Below are positions 19,828-29,500 of a DNA stretch of 64,000 nt, in pieces (within the stretch, counting starts at the first letter, position 1; every line of letters begins with the position of its first letter). The stretch is from positions 35,738 through 99,737 of the forward strand of contig NZ_LWBU01000141.1 in assembly GCF_001646665.1 (NCBI RefSeq). Reading direction: 5' to 3'. The position numbers and the translations under genes are program-made. Below the pieces are notes generated by a model, which saw nothing but the letters and a program-made list of their open reading frames with translations, did no database searches and had not been told where the DNA came from. The stretch is from Streptomyces noursei. GTDB lineage: Bacteria; Actinomycetota; Actinomycetes; Streptomycetales; Streptomycetaceae.

Positions 19828-20711
19828 CGGCTGGTGAACCCTCCGTCCACGGTGACCGTCGAACCGGTCACCTGTCGGGACTCGTCGGACGCGAGCCAGA
19901 GCGCGGCTCCCGCCACGTCGTCCGGCTCGATGAGCCGGTTCATCGGCTGGGCGGCCACGAAGGTCTGCTCGTGCTCCTCGACGGGGACGTCGAGGGAGCG
20001 GGCGATCTCGCTGAGCATGCGGCCCTCGGCCGCCTCGTCGTCGCGCACCGAGCCGGGGCACAGGGCGTTCACGCGGACCCCGAACGGCGCGAGGTCCAGG
20101 GCGGCGGCCTTGGTGAGGCCGACCAGCGCGTGCTTGGCGGTGACGTACCCGGCGAAATGGCGGTAGCCGACGAGGCCGGCGGTCGAGGCGACGTTGACGA
20201 TGCTGCCCGAGCGCTGCCGGGTCATGGCTCCGCCGACGGCCCGGATCATCCGCCAGGCGCCGGAGACGTCGACGTCGAGCATCAGGTCCCACTCGTCGGG
20301 CGTGATGTCGTGCACGGTCTTGCCCGAGGGGGCGGCGATCCCGGCGTTGTTGAGCAGGACGTCGATCCTGCCGAACCGGTCGAGGGCCGCGTCCACCACG
20401 GCGCGGACGTCCTCGGTGTCGCGGACGTCGGCGGGCACGGTGACGACGGACCCGGCGCCCTGCTCGCGGCAGAGGAGCGCGGTGTGGGCCAGCTGGTCGG
20501 CCGTGCCCAGCGGGTAGGGCACCCCGGGCAGGTCGCGGCCGATGTCGGTGAGGAGCAGGTCGGCGCCGGCCCGGGCGTACGCCACCGCGCACGCCCGGCC
20601 GATCCCGCGTGCGGCGCCGGTGACCAGGGCGGTCCTCCCGGCGAGCCGGCCGGGCGGGCGCCCGGCCGGTGCGGTCGGCACGTCGTGTGCCGTCGGGGCG
20701 GGTGCGGTCAC
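19824..20711 (-). CDS. SDR-family NAD(P)-dependent oxidoreductase in NRPS cluster 1
   Basis: A 295-residue short-chain dehydrogenase. It has the cofactor motif TGAARGIG, LNNAGIA, catalytic Ser in NVASTAG, and YVTAK (Tyr-x-x-x-Lys), then the PGSVR loop and the C-terminal STVTVDGGF. GTG 20711 overlaps the thioesterase stop by four bases. A DLPGVPYPLGTADQL insertion after the second beta strand resembles that of mycofactocin-coupled SDRs, which keep a tightly bound NAD. Being translationally coupled to the Thr-specific A-PCP gene, it may oxidise the beta-hydroxyl of Thr on the carrier protein, or reduce a carbonyl in the product. That assignment is inference; the fold is certain. Confidence 0.9.
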   Translation of the reverse strand: MTAPAPTAHDVPTAPAGRPPGRLAGRTALVTGAARGIGRACAVAYARAGADLLLTDIGRDLPGVPYPLGTADQLAHTALLCREQGAGSVVTVPADVRDTEDVRAVVDAALDRFGRIDVLLNNAGIAAPSGKTVHDITPDEWDLMLDVDVSGAWRMIRAVGGAMTRQRSGSIVNVASTAGLVGYRHFAGYVTAKHALVGLTKAAALDLAPFGVRVNALCPGSVRDDEAAEGRMLSEIARSLDVPVEEHEQTFVAAQPMNRLIEPDDVAGAALWLASDESRQVTGSTVTVDGGFTSR

Positions 20712-21424
20712 CGTCGCACCGCCAGTCCGGCCAGCTCGGCGTCGAGCAGGCGCATCAGGCCGTCGGGCGACTCCACCACGTACATGTGCCCGCCGGGCAG
20801 TTCGGCGTGGTGGTACGCGGCCGTGGTGGCCGCCTCCCACTCCCCCGCCTCGTCGCGCGAGACGAGTTCGTCGTGGTCGCCCCGTACGGACACGACGGGG
20901 ACGGGGAGGGGCTTGCCGGAGGGCGCCCGGTAGTTCTCGTGCATCTCCACGTCGGCGCGGAGCGGCGGCAGGAGCATCTCGCGCAGGTCGGGGTGCTCCA
21001 GTGCCGGGTGGGTGTACCCGGCGAACTCCCGCACCTGCGCCAGGAACGCCTCGTCGGTGAGGCCGGTGGCCCTGGTCCGGCGCTGCGTCCAGGGGCCGGG
21101 CGAGCCGCTGACGATGAGCTTGACCACCTCGGGCCGGCCCAGGGCGCACAGCCGGTGGGCCATCTCGTAGGCGAGGACGGCGCCGAGGCTGTGGCCGAAC
21201 AGGGCGACGGCGGGGCTGCCGGCGATCCGGTCGAGGACGGACGGCAGCAGGTCGTCGACGGCGGCGACTACATCGGTGTGCAGCGGCTCGCCGAAGCGCT
21301 CCTCACGGCCCGGGAGCTGGACGGGGGTGATGAGGACGGTGTCGCTGCCGTACTCCTGGCAGCGGCGGTACACCGAGGCGCCGGCGCCGGCGAACGGGAA
21401 GCACAGGACGGGTATCTGCGGCAT
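20708..21424 (-). CDS. Type II thioesterase
   Basis: A 238-residue alpha/beta hydrolase of the GrsT/RifR type. It begins IPVLCFPFAGAGASVYRR, holds the nucleophile elbow FGHSLGAV (Ser near 98) and the late catalytic GGHMYVVE. Type II thioesterases clear wrongly primed or stalled carrier proteins; some relatives (SyrC, CmaE) instead move an aminoacyl group between carrier proteins. SyrC uses Cys, whereas this protein has the usual Ser, so editing is the default call. It starts one base after the large NRPS stop and overlaps the SDR start. The A-less module next door makes a transfer role worth testing. Confidence 0.93.
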   Translation of the reverse strand: MPQIPVLCFPFAGAGASVYRRCQEYGSDTVLITPVQLPGREERFGEPLHTDVVAAVDDLLPSVLDRIAGSPAVALFGHSLGAVLAYEMAHRLCALGRPEVVKLIVSGSPGPWTQRRTRATGLTDEAFLAQVREFAGYTHPALEHPDLREMLLPPLRADVEMHENYRAPSGKPLPVPVVSVRGDHDELVSRDEAGEWEAATTAAYHHAELPGGHMYVVESPDGLMRLLDAELAGLAVRR

Positions 21425-21425
21425 G

Positions 21426-24400
21426 TCAGCCCTCCATCTCGGTCGTGGTGGCCCACGCCCGCTCGATCAGTTCGCCGGTGCCGGCGGGGTTTCCTCGTAC
21501 GAAGTAGTGGCCGCCGGACGCCAGCCGCTGGAAGCGCACGTCCTCGGCGAGCAGCTCCCAGGAGCGGTGGGCCTCGGCGGCGTGGGTGAGGCCCTCGTCG
21601 TCGTCGGCGACGACGACCGTGAACGGCGCTTCGATGCGCCGTCCGGACGGCTGCTCGGTGCGCCCGATGAAGTAGCGGTAGCCGCCGCACACGTCGTGGC
21701 GGAACGAGTCGCCGAGGAAGGAGATGTAGCGGTGGTCGAGGCCGTCCAGTTCGCTGTAGCCGGTCTCCTCGACCATGTACGTGATGATCTCCTCGTCGCT
21801 CCAGCCGTCGATCATGGCGATGGACTCGCGCATGTCGGAGGCGGGCGGCAGCAGCTTGGACCCGATGAAGACGTGCCGGAGGTCGAAGCCGCGCTCCTCC
21901 AGGACGCGGGCCAGTTCGACGGTGACCGCGGCGCCGCCGCAGTGGCCCCAGAGGATCAGCGGCAGGTCGGCGCGCTGCTCGATCTCGTCGACGATCCGCA
22001 CCACGGTCTCGGTGACGTCGGTGAACTCGCCCCGGCGCTCGGGGCTGTGGCCCGGCTGTTCGACGCCGTACACGACGAGGTCGGGGGTGAGCTTCTCGAT
22101 CGCCTCGGCGAGCGGTTTGAAGTTCACCGGGTGGCCGCAGGGGTACGGGACGCAGATCACCGCTCCGAGGGCGGCCTCGCCGGGGGCGCTGGTCAGCCGC
22201 TGGAGCAGCTCGCCGTCCTCCTGGCCGGCGCCGTCCTCGCGCGCGGAGCGCTCGTCCACCAGGGCGGCCAGTTCACCGAGGCGTGAGATGCGGGTGAGGT
22301 CGGAGAGGGTGACCAGTCCGTCGAGTTCCAGCACGACGCGGAGCGCCGACAGGGAGTTGCCGCCGAGGGCGAAGAAGTCGCCGTCGCGGGCGATGGCGGA
22401 GGGCGGGGTGCCGAGGACGTTCGCCCAGGCCTCCCGGATGCGGGTGACGGTGGCCTCGGACGCGCTGCCGGCGGTGGTGGCGGCCGGGTCCGCCGCCCGG
22501 GTGGCGGGGCCGGGCGTGCGGCCCAGCAGGGCGAGGTCCTCGTCCGCGAGCAGGGCGTGGGCGTCGTGCGGCGCGTCGGGCTCCGCGGCCATCAGCTCCA
22601 GCACCCGCACGAAGTAGCCGCCGATGCGGTCGATCTGCGCCTCGTCGTACAGGTGGGTGTGGAAGTGCAGGCAGAGCTGGAGCTCGTCGTCGAAGAAGTG
22701 CCGGGAGAACTCGGTGCGGAACGGGAACTCCGTCTCGGAGTCGACCCGCATGTCCAGCATGGAGAACTCCGGCAGCTTCTTCAGGTTCTGGAGCAGGTAG
22801 AAGTGGGTGAAGTTGAAGGTGGTGCTGAACAGGACGCGCTGGGTGGCGAGGTCCTGCTTCATCCGGGCCATGGGGTAGCGCCGGTGGGGCAGCAGGTCGA
22901 CCTCGGCGCGGTACACGCGGCGGATCAGGTCGGCCCAGGTCCCGCCGGCCAGGTCGACCTGGAAGGGCACGGTGTTGAGGTGCAGGCCGAGGGTGGTCTC
23001 CGCGCCCGGCAGCTCGGGCCGGCCGCTGTGCTCGTAGCCGGTCATCACGGTGTCCTGGCCGGACACCAGGGCGAGGACCTTCATGTGGGCGGCGAGCAGC
23101 ACGTCCTTGAAGGGCACCGACAGCGCGTCGGCGGTGGCCTCGATGCGCTGGGTGAGCCCGCTCGGCAGGGGCACGTCCCGCAGGACGACGCGGAAGTCGT
23201 CGGTGGGCTCGGCACCGGGCCGGGGCGGGACGTCGGCGGGGTGCGGGTCCTGGAGCACCTTCAGCCAGAAGTCCCGGGACTGCGGGGAGCGCAGTGCCTC
23301 GGTCTCCAGGCCGACGAAGTTGCGCAGGTGGTTGTCGACGGGCGGGCGGGAGGTGTCGCGGCCTTCGCGCAGCTGGTGGTACAGCTCGAACAGCTGGGTG
23401 TGGAGCAGGGAGATGGACCAGCCGTCGAGTGCCGAGTTGTGCTGGCTGACGGTGTAGCGGAACAGGTCGTCGCCGAGCACCTGGACGTGCAGGGTGACCA
23501 GTCCGCCCTCCTCCCACACGAAGCGGCGGGCCTTCTCCGCGGCCAGCCACTCCTGGTGCCAGGTCTCCTGCCCGGCGGCGTCGAGGTGGCGCAGGTCGGC
23601 GACGGTCAGCGGCGGGGCGACCTCCCGGTGCACGATCTGGAGGAACTCGCTGTAGCCGGTGAGGTGGTAGGTGGTGCGCAGGATCGGGTGGCGCGCCGTG
23701 AGGAGGCGTACGGCCTCGGTGAAGGCCTCGGTGTCGAAGGTGCCGGTGATCGAGTAGCTCAGCACGTCGTGGTACTGGCCGAGGCCGCCGGTGATCTCGG
23801 TCTGGAAGATCAGACCGGCCTGGAGCATGGAGAGCGGGTAGGCGTCCTCTGCGTCCTCCGGGAGCAGGGCCCGGTCGGCGTCGCCGATCAGCTCGAAGGG
23901 CCGGAACGCGCCGCGGGCCGCGACGTCCGCCTCGGCCGTCGCGGACTCGTCCGCGTCCTCGATGCAGCGGGCGAGCCGGGCGATGGTCTGGTGCTTGAAG
24001 AGCTGCTGGAAGGTGAACTCCAGGCCCGCCTCGCGGGCCTTGGCGAGGACCGGCACGAAGTGGATCGAGTTCCCGCCGAGGGCGAAGAAGTTGTCGTCGA
24101 CGCCGATCCGGTCGCGTCCGAGGACCTCGCGCCAGATCTCGGCGAGGGTCTTCTCGTGCTCGGTGCGCGGGGCGACGTGGCCGGCGGGCTTCGGGCGCAG
24201 CGCGTCGGGGCTGCGCAGGGCCGCGCGGTCCAGCTTGCCGTTGGGGGTGAGCGGCAGTTCGTCGAGGGCGAGGATGCGGCCGGGCACCATGTAGGCGGGC
24301 AGCGCCTCGCGCAGGTGGTCCTTGAGCGCGCTCTCGGCCGGTGCTTCGCCGGCCGGGACGACGAAGCCCCGCAGGGAGGCGGTCAGTCCGTCGTCGACGG

Positions 24401-26453
24401 CGACCACCGCGGCGTCCCGGACGTCCGGGTGGGCCCGCAGCCGTTCCTCGATCTCGCCCGGTTCGACGCGGAAGCCGCGGACCTTCACCTGGAGGTCGAC
24501 GCGCCCGAGGTAGTCGAGGGTGCCGTCGGGCAGCCACCGGGCGCGGTCGCCGGTGCGGTAGAGGCGCTCCTCGCCGACCGCGGCGCCGCCGGTGAACCTC
24601 TCGGCGGTCAGCTCCGGTCTGTCGAGGTAGCCGCGGGCCAGGCCGACGCCGGCCACGTGGAGTTCACCGGGCATGCCCACGGGGCAGGGGTGGCCCTGGT
24701 CGTCGAGGACGTGCAAGCGGATGTTGTCGATCGGCCGGCCGATGGGCAGCCGGGCGCGGTGGGCGGCCCGGTCGAGGCCGGTGACGGGCTGGTGGGTGAC
24801 ATCGACGGTCGCCTCGGTGGGACCGTAGAGGTTGATCAGGCGGGCCTCGGGGAGCAGTTCGGCGAAGTGCGCGGCCTGGGCGGGGGTGAGGGCCTCGCCG
24901 CTGGCGAAGACCTGCCGTACGGTCCGGGCCCGGGTGGCGTCGCCGAACCGGTCGAGGTGGCCGAGGAACATGCTGAGCATCGACGGCACGAAGTGCAGGG
25001 TCGTCACGGAGTGCCGGTCGAGCGCGGCGAGCAGCTCGGCGGGGTCCTTCTCGGCGCCGGGTGCGGGCAGGGCGAGGGCGGCCCCGGCGAGGGACCACCA
25101 GAACAGCTCCCAGACGGAGACGTCGAAGGAGACGGAGGTCTTCTGCAGGATGACGTCGCCGGCCGCGAGGGGGTAGGCGTTCTGCATCCAGGCGAGCCGG
25201 TTGACGGCGCTGCGGTGCTCCACCTGCACGCCCTTGGGGCGGCCGGTCGAGCCGGAGGTGTAGATGACGTACGCCACGTCGCCGGCGCCGCCCGCGGGGG
25301 CTGCCGGGGCGTCGGCACCGGCGTACGCGGCGGCGTCCTCGAGGTCGAGCGCCGGGGTGTCGCCGAGCAGTGCGGTGAACCGGGCCTGGGTGAGCGCGAG
25401 GCGCGCCCCGCTGTCGGCGAGGAGGAAGTCGATGCGGGCCTGCGGGTAGGAGGGGTCGACGGGCAGGTAGGCGCCGCCCGCCTTCAGTACGGCGAGGAGT
25501 CCCGTCATCATCTCGGGCGAGCGCTCGGCGACCAGGGCGACGACGGTGCCGGGGCCGACGCCGCGTCCGCGCAGGGTGTGCGCGAGCCGGTCGGAGCGGG
25601 CGTCGAGTTCGCCGTACGTCACGGTGCCGGCGTCGGTGAGGAGCGCGGGGGCCCCGGGGGTGCGGGCGGCCTGCGCGGTGAACAGGCCGTGCAGGGTGGC
25701 ATCGCGGTCGAAGGGCCGCTCGGTGGCGTTGCTCGCCTCGATGATCGCCGCGTCCTCGTCCGTCCACAGCCACAGGTCGGTGACCCGCCGGTCGGGTTCC
25801 GAGGTGGCGAGGTCAAGCAGCAGGGCGTAGTGGCCGGCGATGCGGTGGACGGAGTCCTCGGCGAGGCGGTCGGTGTCGTACGTGACGGTGACGACGAGTC
25901 CGTCGTCCTCGCGGGAGACGGTGAAGCGGGTGGCGGCGGGGGTGGCGTACCCGGCGTCGTGGAAGCCGGTCAGCTCGATGGCGGTGTCGAAGGCGTCGGC
26001 GCGGCCCAGTTCGGCGGCGAGGGCGGCGATGTCGCAGTCCTGGTGGCGCTCGGCCTCCTTGACGGCGGCGGCGACCCGGGCGAGGAGTTCGCGCAGGGTG
26101 CCGGTGGGGGCGGTGCGCAGCAGGAGCGGTCCGCCGGCGTGGCCGGGGGCGGCGCCGCGGGTGGGCTGGGCGACGACGACGTCCTCCTGGCCGGTGCTGC
26201 GGCCGACGAGGGCGATCAGGGCGGCGGTCAGGACGATGTGCAGTTGCTCCGGCCGGTCGCGGCTGACGCGGTCGAGGCGGGCGGTCAGTTCGGGTCCGAG
26301 GCGTACCGCGTGGGTGGCGGTGGGCACCCGCTCCCGGTCCGCCGGCGGGCGGAAGTCGGACAGGAAGCCGGAGGTCTCCGTGAGCGCGGCCAGCTGGGAT
26401 CGCCAGTGGGCGGCCTGCGCGGAGGGTGCTGCCTCGGGGTGGTGCGACGGCAT
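21426..26453 (-). CDS. NRPS: half-C, A (Ser code), PCP, C (HN variant), PCP, TE (Cys nucleophile)
   Basis: A 1675-residue NRPS; ATG 26453 has AGGAG six bases upstream. Residues 1-250 resemble only the C-terminal lobe of a condensation domain. The A domain (about 255-745) has pocket residues DVWHFSLVDK, which is the EntF serine code. PCP1 (FFALGGNSIHF, Ser near 789) is followed by a condensation domain (870-1290). Its catalytic motif reads HNSALDG, so the usual second His is Asn. PCP2 (GGNSLSAL, near 1363) has no A domain of its own. The TE (about 1420-1670) carries WGHCGGAA, with Cys1505 in place of Ser and the catalytic His at GGHYFV (1649). The terminal residue must be supplied in trans, most simply from the Thr-loaded PCP encoded downstream. 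Confidence 0.94.
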   Translation of the reverse strand: MPSHHPEAAPSAQAAHWRSQLAALTETSGFLSDFRPPADRERVPTATHAVRLGPELTARLDRVSRDRPEQLHIVLTAALIALVGRSTGQEDVVVAQPTRGAAPGHAGGPLLLRTAPTGTLRELLARVAAAVKEAERHQDCDIAALAAELGRADAFDTAIELTGFHDAGYATPAATRFTVSREDDGLVVTVTYDTDRLAEDSVHRIAGHYALLLDLATSEPDRRVTDLWLWTDEDAAIIEASNATERPFDRDATLHGLFTAQAARTPGAPALLTDAGTVTYGELDARSDRLAHTLRGRGVGPGTVVALVAERSPEMMTGLLAVLKAGGAYLPVDPSYPQARIDFLLADSGARLALTQARFTALLGDTPALDLEDAAAYAGADAPAAPAGGAGDVAYVIYTSGSTGRPKGVQVEHRSAVNRLAWMQNAYPLAAGDVILQKTSVSFDVSVWELFWWSLAGAALALPAPGAEKDPAELLAALDRHSVTTLHFVPSMLSMFLGHLDRFGDATRARTVRQVFASGEALTPAQAAHFAELLPEARLINLYGPTEATVDVTHQPVTGLDRAAHRARLPIGRPIDNIRLHVLDDQGHPCPVGMPGELHVAGVGLARGYLDRPELTAERFTGGAAVGEERLYRTGDRARWLPDGTLDYLGRVDLQVKVRGFRVEPGEIEERLRAHPDVRDAAVVAVDDGLTASLRGFVVPAGEAPAESALKDHLREALPAYMVPGRILALDELPLTPNGKLDRAALRSPDALRPKPAGHVAPRTEHEKTLAEIWREVLGRDRIGVDDNFFALGGNSIHFVPVLAKAREAGLEFTFQQLFKHQTIARLARCIEDADESATAEADVAARGAFRPFELIGDADRALLPEDAEDAYPLSMLQAGLIFQTEITGGLGQYHDVLSYSITGTFDTEAFTEAVRLLTARHPILRTTYHLTGYSEFLQIVHREVAPPLTVADLRHLDAAGQETWHQEWLAAEKARRFVWEEGGLVTLHVQVLGDDLFRYTVSQHNSALDGWSISLLHTQLFELYHQLREGRDTSRPPVDNHLRNFVGLETEALRSPQSRDFWLKVLQDPHPADVPPRPGAEPTDDFRVVLRDVPLPSGLTQRIEATADALSVPFKDVLLAAHMKVLALVSGQDTVMTGYEHSGRPELPGAETTLGLHLNTVPFQVDLAGGTWADLIRRVYRAEVDLLPHRRYPMARMKQDLATQRVLFSTTFNFTHFYLLQNLKKLPEFSMLDMRVDSETEFPFRTEFSRHFFDDELQLCLHFHTHLYDEAQIDRIGGYFVRVLELMAAEPDAPHDAHALLADEDLALLGRTPGPATRAADPAATTAGSASEATVTRIREAWANVLGTPPSAIARDGDFFALGGNSLSALRVVLELDGLVTLSDLTRISRLGELAALVDERSAREDGAGQEDGELLQRLTSAPGEAALGAVICVPYPCGHPVNFKPLAEAIEKLTPDLVVYGVEQPGHSPERRGEFTDVTETVVRIVDEIEQRADLPLILWGHCGGAAVTVELARVLEERGFDLRHVFIGSKLLPPASDMRESIAMIDGWSDEEIITYMVEETGYSELDGLDHRYISFLGDSFRHDVCGGYRYFIGRTEQPSGRRIEAPFTVVVADDDEGLTHAAEAHRSWELLAEDVRFQRLASGGHYFVRGNPAGTGELIERAWATTTEMEG

Positions 26454-26522
26454 AGGTGTCTCCTGGATCGAGCTGCGAGTGAGTGCGTGACGGGCTGTGC
26501 GTGTGCGTGGTGCCGTGTGCAG

Positions 26523-29500
26523 TCAGAGATCGAAGTCGAGGTCGAAGCCGGAGGGGGCGGGCAGGAGTGCGCCCAGGGAAGTGGTCGGGTCGGTGGTCGC
26601 CGTGTCGAGCAGCGAGGTGAAGGTGTCGCGCCAGGTCTCGACCGTGTCGCGGCGCAGCAGGCCGGCCGCGTACTGCCAGGCGACGTCCAGGCCGCCGGGG
26701 GTCTCGTGGATCTGCATGTTGAGGTCGAAGACGGCCTGTCCGGTCTGTTCCAGGCGCAGCGGTACGCGGGTTCCCCGGAAGTCGACGGAGAGGTAGCGGG
26801 CGCTGTGCAGCGCGAGGAGCGCGTCGAACAGCGGGGTGCGGCTGTAGTCGCGTCCGGGGGCCGTCCGGGCCACGACCTCCTCGAACGGGAAGTCCTGGTG
26901 CGCGGATGCCTCCTGGGCGGCCTCGCCGGTACGCCGCAGGAAGGCGTCGTACGGCAGGGCGGGGTCGGCGTCGAGGCGCAGGACGACGGTGTTGGCGAAC
27001 ATGCCCACGGTGCGGTGCAGTCCGGGGACGGTGCGGCCGGACACCGGGGTGCCGATCGTGATGTCGGCCGTGCCCTTGAGCCCGGCCAGCAGCAGGGCGT
27101 ACGCCGACGCCAGCACGGCGAACGGTGTGACGTCGTGCGCGCGTGCCACGGCGCGGATCCGGTCGGTCCGCTCGCGGCCGAGGGCGAAGGCGAGGACGTC
27201 GCCGTCGAGTGCGCGCAGCGGCGGGCGGGGCCGGTCGGTCGGCAGGTCCGCCGGGTCGACCGGTTTGGCGAACACCTCCTCCCAGTGGGGGGCCTGCGCC
27301 TCGCGGGCCGCGGTGGCGTCGCGCCCTTGGAGCCACACCGCGTAGTCCCGGTACCTGCGGGCGGGCGGGGTGGGTTCGCCGCCCGCGTACAGCAGCGCCA
27401 GGTCCTCCATGAGCGGGGTCAGGGAGAAGCCGTCGACGACGATGTGGTGCAGGTCCATCCGCAGCCGGACGCCCTCGCCCGCGCGGTGCACCTCGGCGCG
27501 CCACAGCGGTGCCCGCGCCAGGTCGAAGGGGCGGACGAACGCGCCGGGCGGGGTGGCGTCGCGCGGGTCGTCGACGACCCGTACCGGGGGTTCGGCGTGG
27601 TCCTCGACGCGCTGGCGGACCTCGCCGCCCTCGACGGTGAAGCGGGTGCGCAGCGCCTCGTGGTACGCCGGGAGGCGCCGCAGGGCGTCGCCGAGGCGCG
27701 CCGGGTCGGTGCCGGCGGGCAGGTCGAGGGTGACGGGCACGTTGTAGTGCACCGCCCGCTCGTCCTTGATCTGCTCCAGGTAGACCTGCCGCTGCTGCGG
27801 GGTCACCGGGTAGGTGTCGGCGTCGGGCGCGGCCGGGATGCGGGCCGCGGCGGTGGCGGTGGAGTCCCGCAGCAGGGCGGCGAGACGGGCGGGCGTACCG
27901 CTGCGCAGGACCGCGCCCGCCGGGCAGTGGCGGCCCAGCCGTTCCTGGGCGCCGGCGGCGATCAGGGTGGCGGTGAGCGAGTCGGCGCCCAGGTCGCGCA
28001 GGTCGTGGCCGGTGCCGATGCCGGTCAGGCCGAGTGCCGCCTCGGCCAGCTCGACGAGCGTGCGCTCGATGTCGTCGGCCGGCGCGGTGTACGGGGTCGC
28101 GGCGAGCAGGGGTGAGCCGTCGGGGTCGGGCAGCCGGCCGCGGTCCACCTTGCCGGTGTGGTTGAGCGGCAGCCGCTCCAGGGGCACCAGGTGGGTGGGG
28201 ACCATGTGGCCGGGCAGGGTGCGGGCGAGGTGGTCGCGGAGTTCCTCCGGCCCGGGCGGCCGGGGGCCGGCGTAGTAGCCGCACAGCCGCAGGTCGCCGC
28301 GGCCGGGCCGGGGCCGGGCCGTCACGACGGCCTCGGCGACCCGGGGGTGGCCGAGCATGGCCTTCTCGACCTCGGCGGGTTCGATGCGGAACCCGCGGAT
28401 CTTGACCTGGTGGTCGCGGCGCCCGAGGAAGTCGATGACTCCGTCGGGCCGCAGGCGCGCCAGGTCTCCGCTCCGGTACATCCGGCCGCCGGGGACGAAG
28501 GGGTCCTCGGTGAACCGCTCGGCGGTGAGGTCCGGCCGGCCCAGGTAGCCGAGCGTGACGCCCGCCCCGCCCAGGCACAGTTCGCCCGGCACGCCGACGG
28601 GGCACAGGCGTCCCGCCTCGTCGAGGACGTACGCGGTGGAGTTGGCGATCGGCCGGCCGATGGGAATGCGGCGGCCGTCCAGGTCGTCGCGGGTGACGCG
28701 GTGGGTGAGGGAGAACGTGGTGTTCTCCGTCGGCCCGTACCCGTTCACCACGGTCAGTTCCGGGCACGCGTCGAGGGCTTTCGCCACGTGCGGGGAGGAA
28801 AGCGCGTCACCGCCGACGACGAGTTCCCTCAGGGGGCGGAACGCTTTCGCGTCCTGCTCCACCAGCTGGTTGAAGAGCGGGGAGGTCAGCCACATGGTGG
28901 TGATCCGCCGGGTGCTCATTTCCCGGCCCAATTCCCGGGCGTTGAGAATGACGTCCCGGTCGGCCATGTGGAGACTTCCGCCATTCAGCAGCGGGCCCCA
29001 TATCTCGAAGGTGCTCGCGTCGAAGGCGACGGAACCGGTGGGCAGCATTCTGGTGTCCGGCCCGAACGGTACGTATTCCGTTCCCTTGACCAGCCGGACC
29101 ACATTGCGGTGCGTGACCTGGACGCCTTTCGGCGTGCCCGTGGTGCCGGAGGTGTAGCAGATGTACGCCAGGTCTCCGGCGGACGCGGGGTCGGCCGGGG
29201 GCCGCGCCCCGGTGTCCGTGAGCCCGGTGGCGGCGGCGTGCCCGTGGTCCCGGGCGTCCACGGTCAGGACCGTGCCGTCGAAGGGCGGGTCCGCCGGGAG
29301 GCCGGGGCCGGTGACCAGCACCCGCACCGAGGAGTCGGCCAGCAGCCAGCCGGTGCGCTCGGCCGGGTGGTCGGGCTCCAGTGCGACGTAGGCCGCTCCG
29401 GCGCGGAGGATGCCCAGCGCCGCGACGACCAGTTCCGGGCCGTGCGCAGCGCGGAGCCCGACCCGGTCGCCGGTGCGCACTCCGCAGGTGCGCAGCGCGG

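Noticed and set aside
22557..28115. A very long plus-strand open frame of over 1800 codons
   Set aside because: It is antisense to two NRPS genes with clear domains. Its translation is low complexity, rich in Gly/Val/Asp/Arg, without a domain. Open antisense frames are normal in DNA this rich in G/C.
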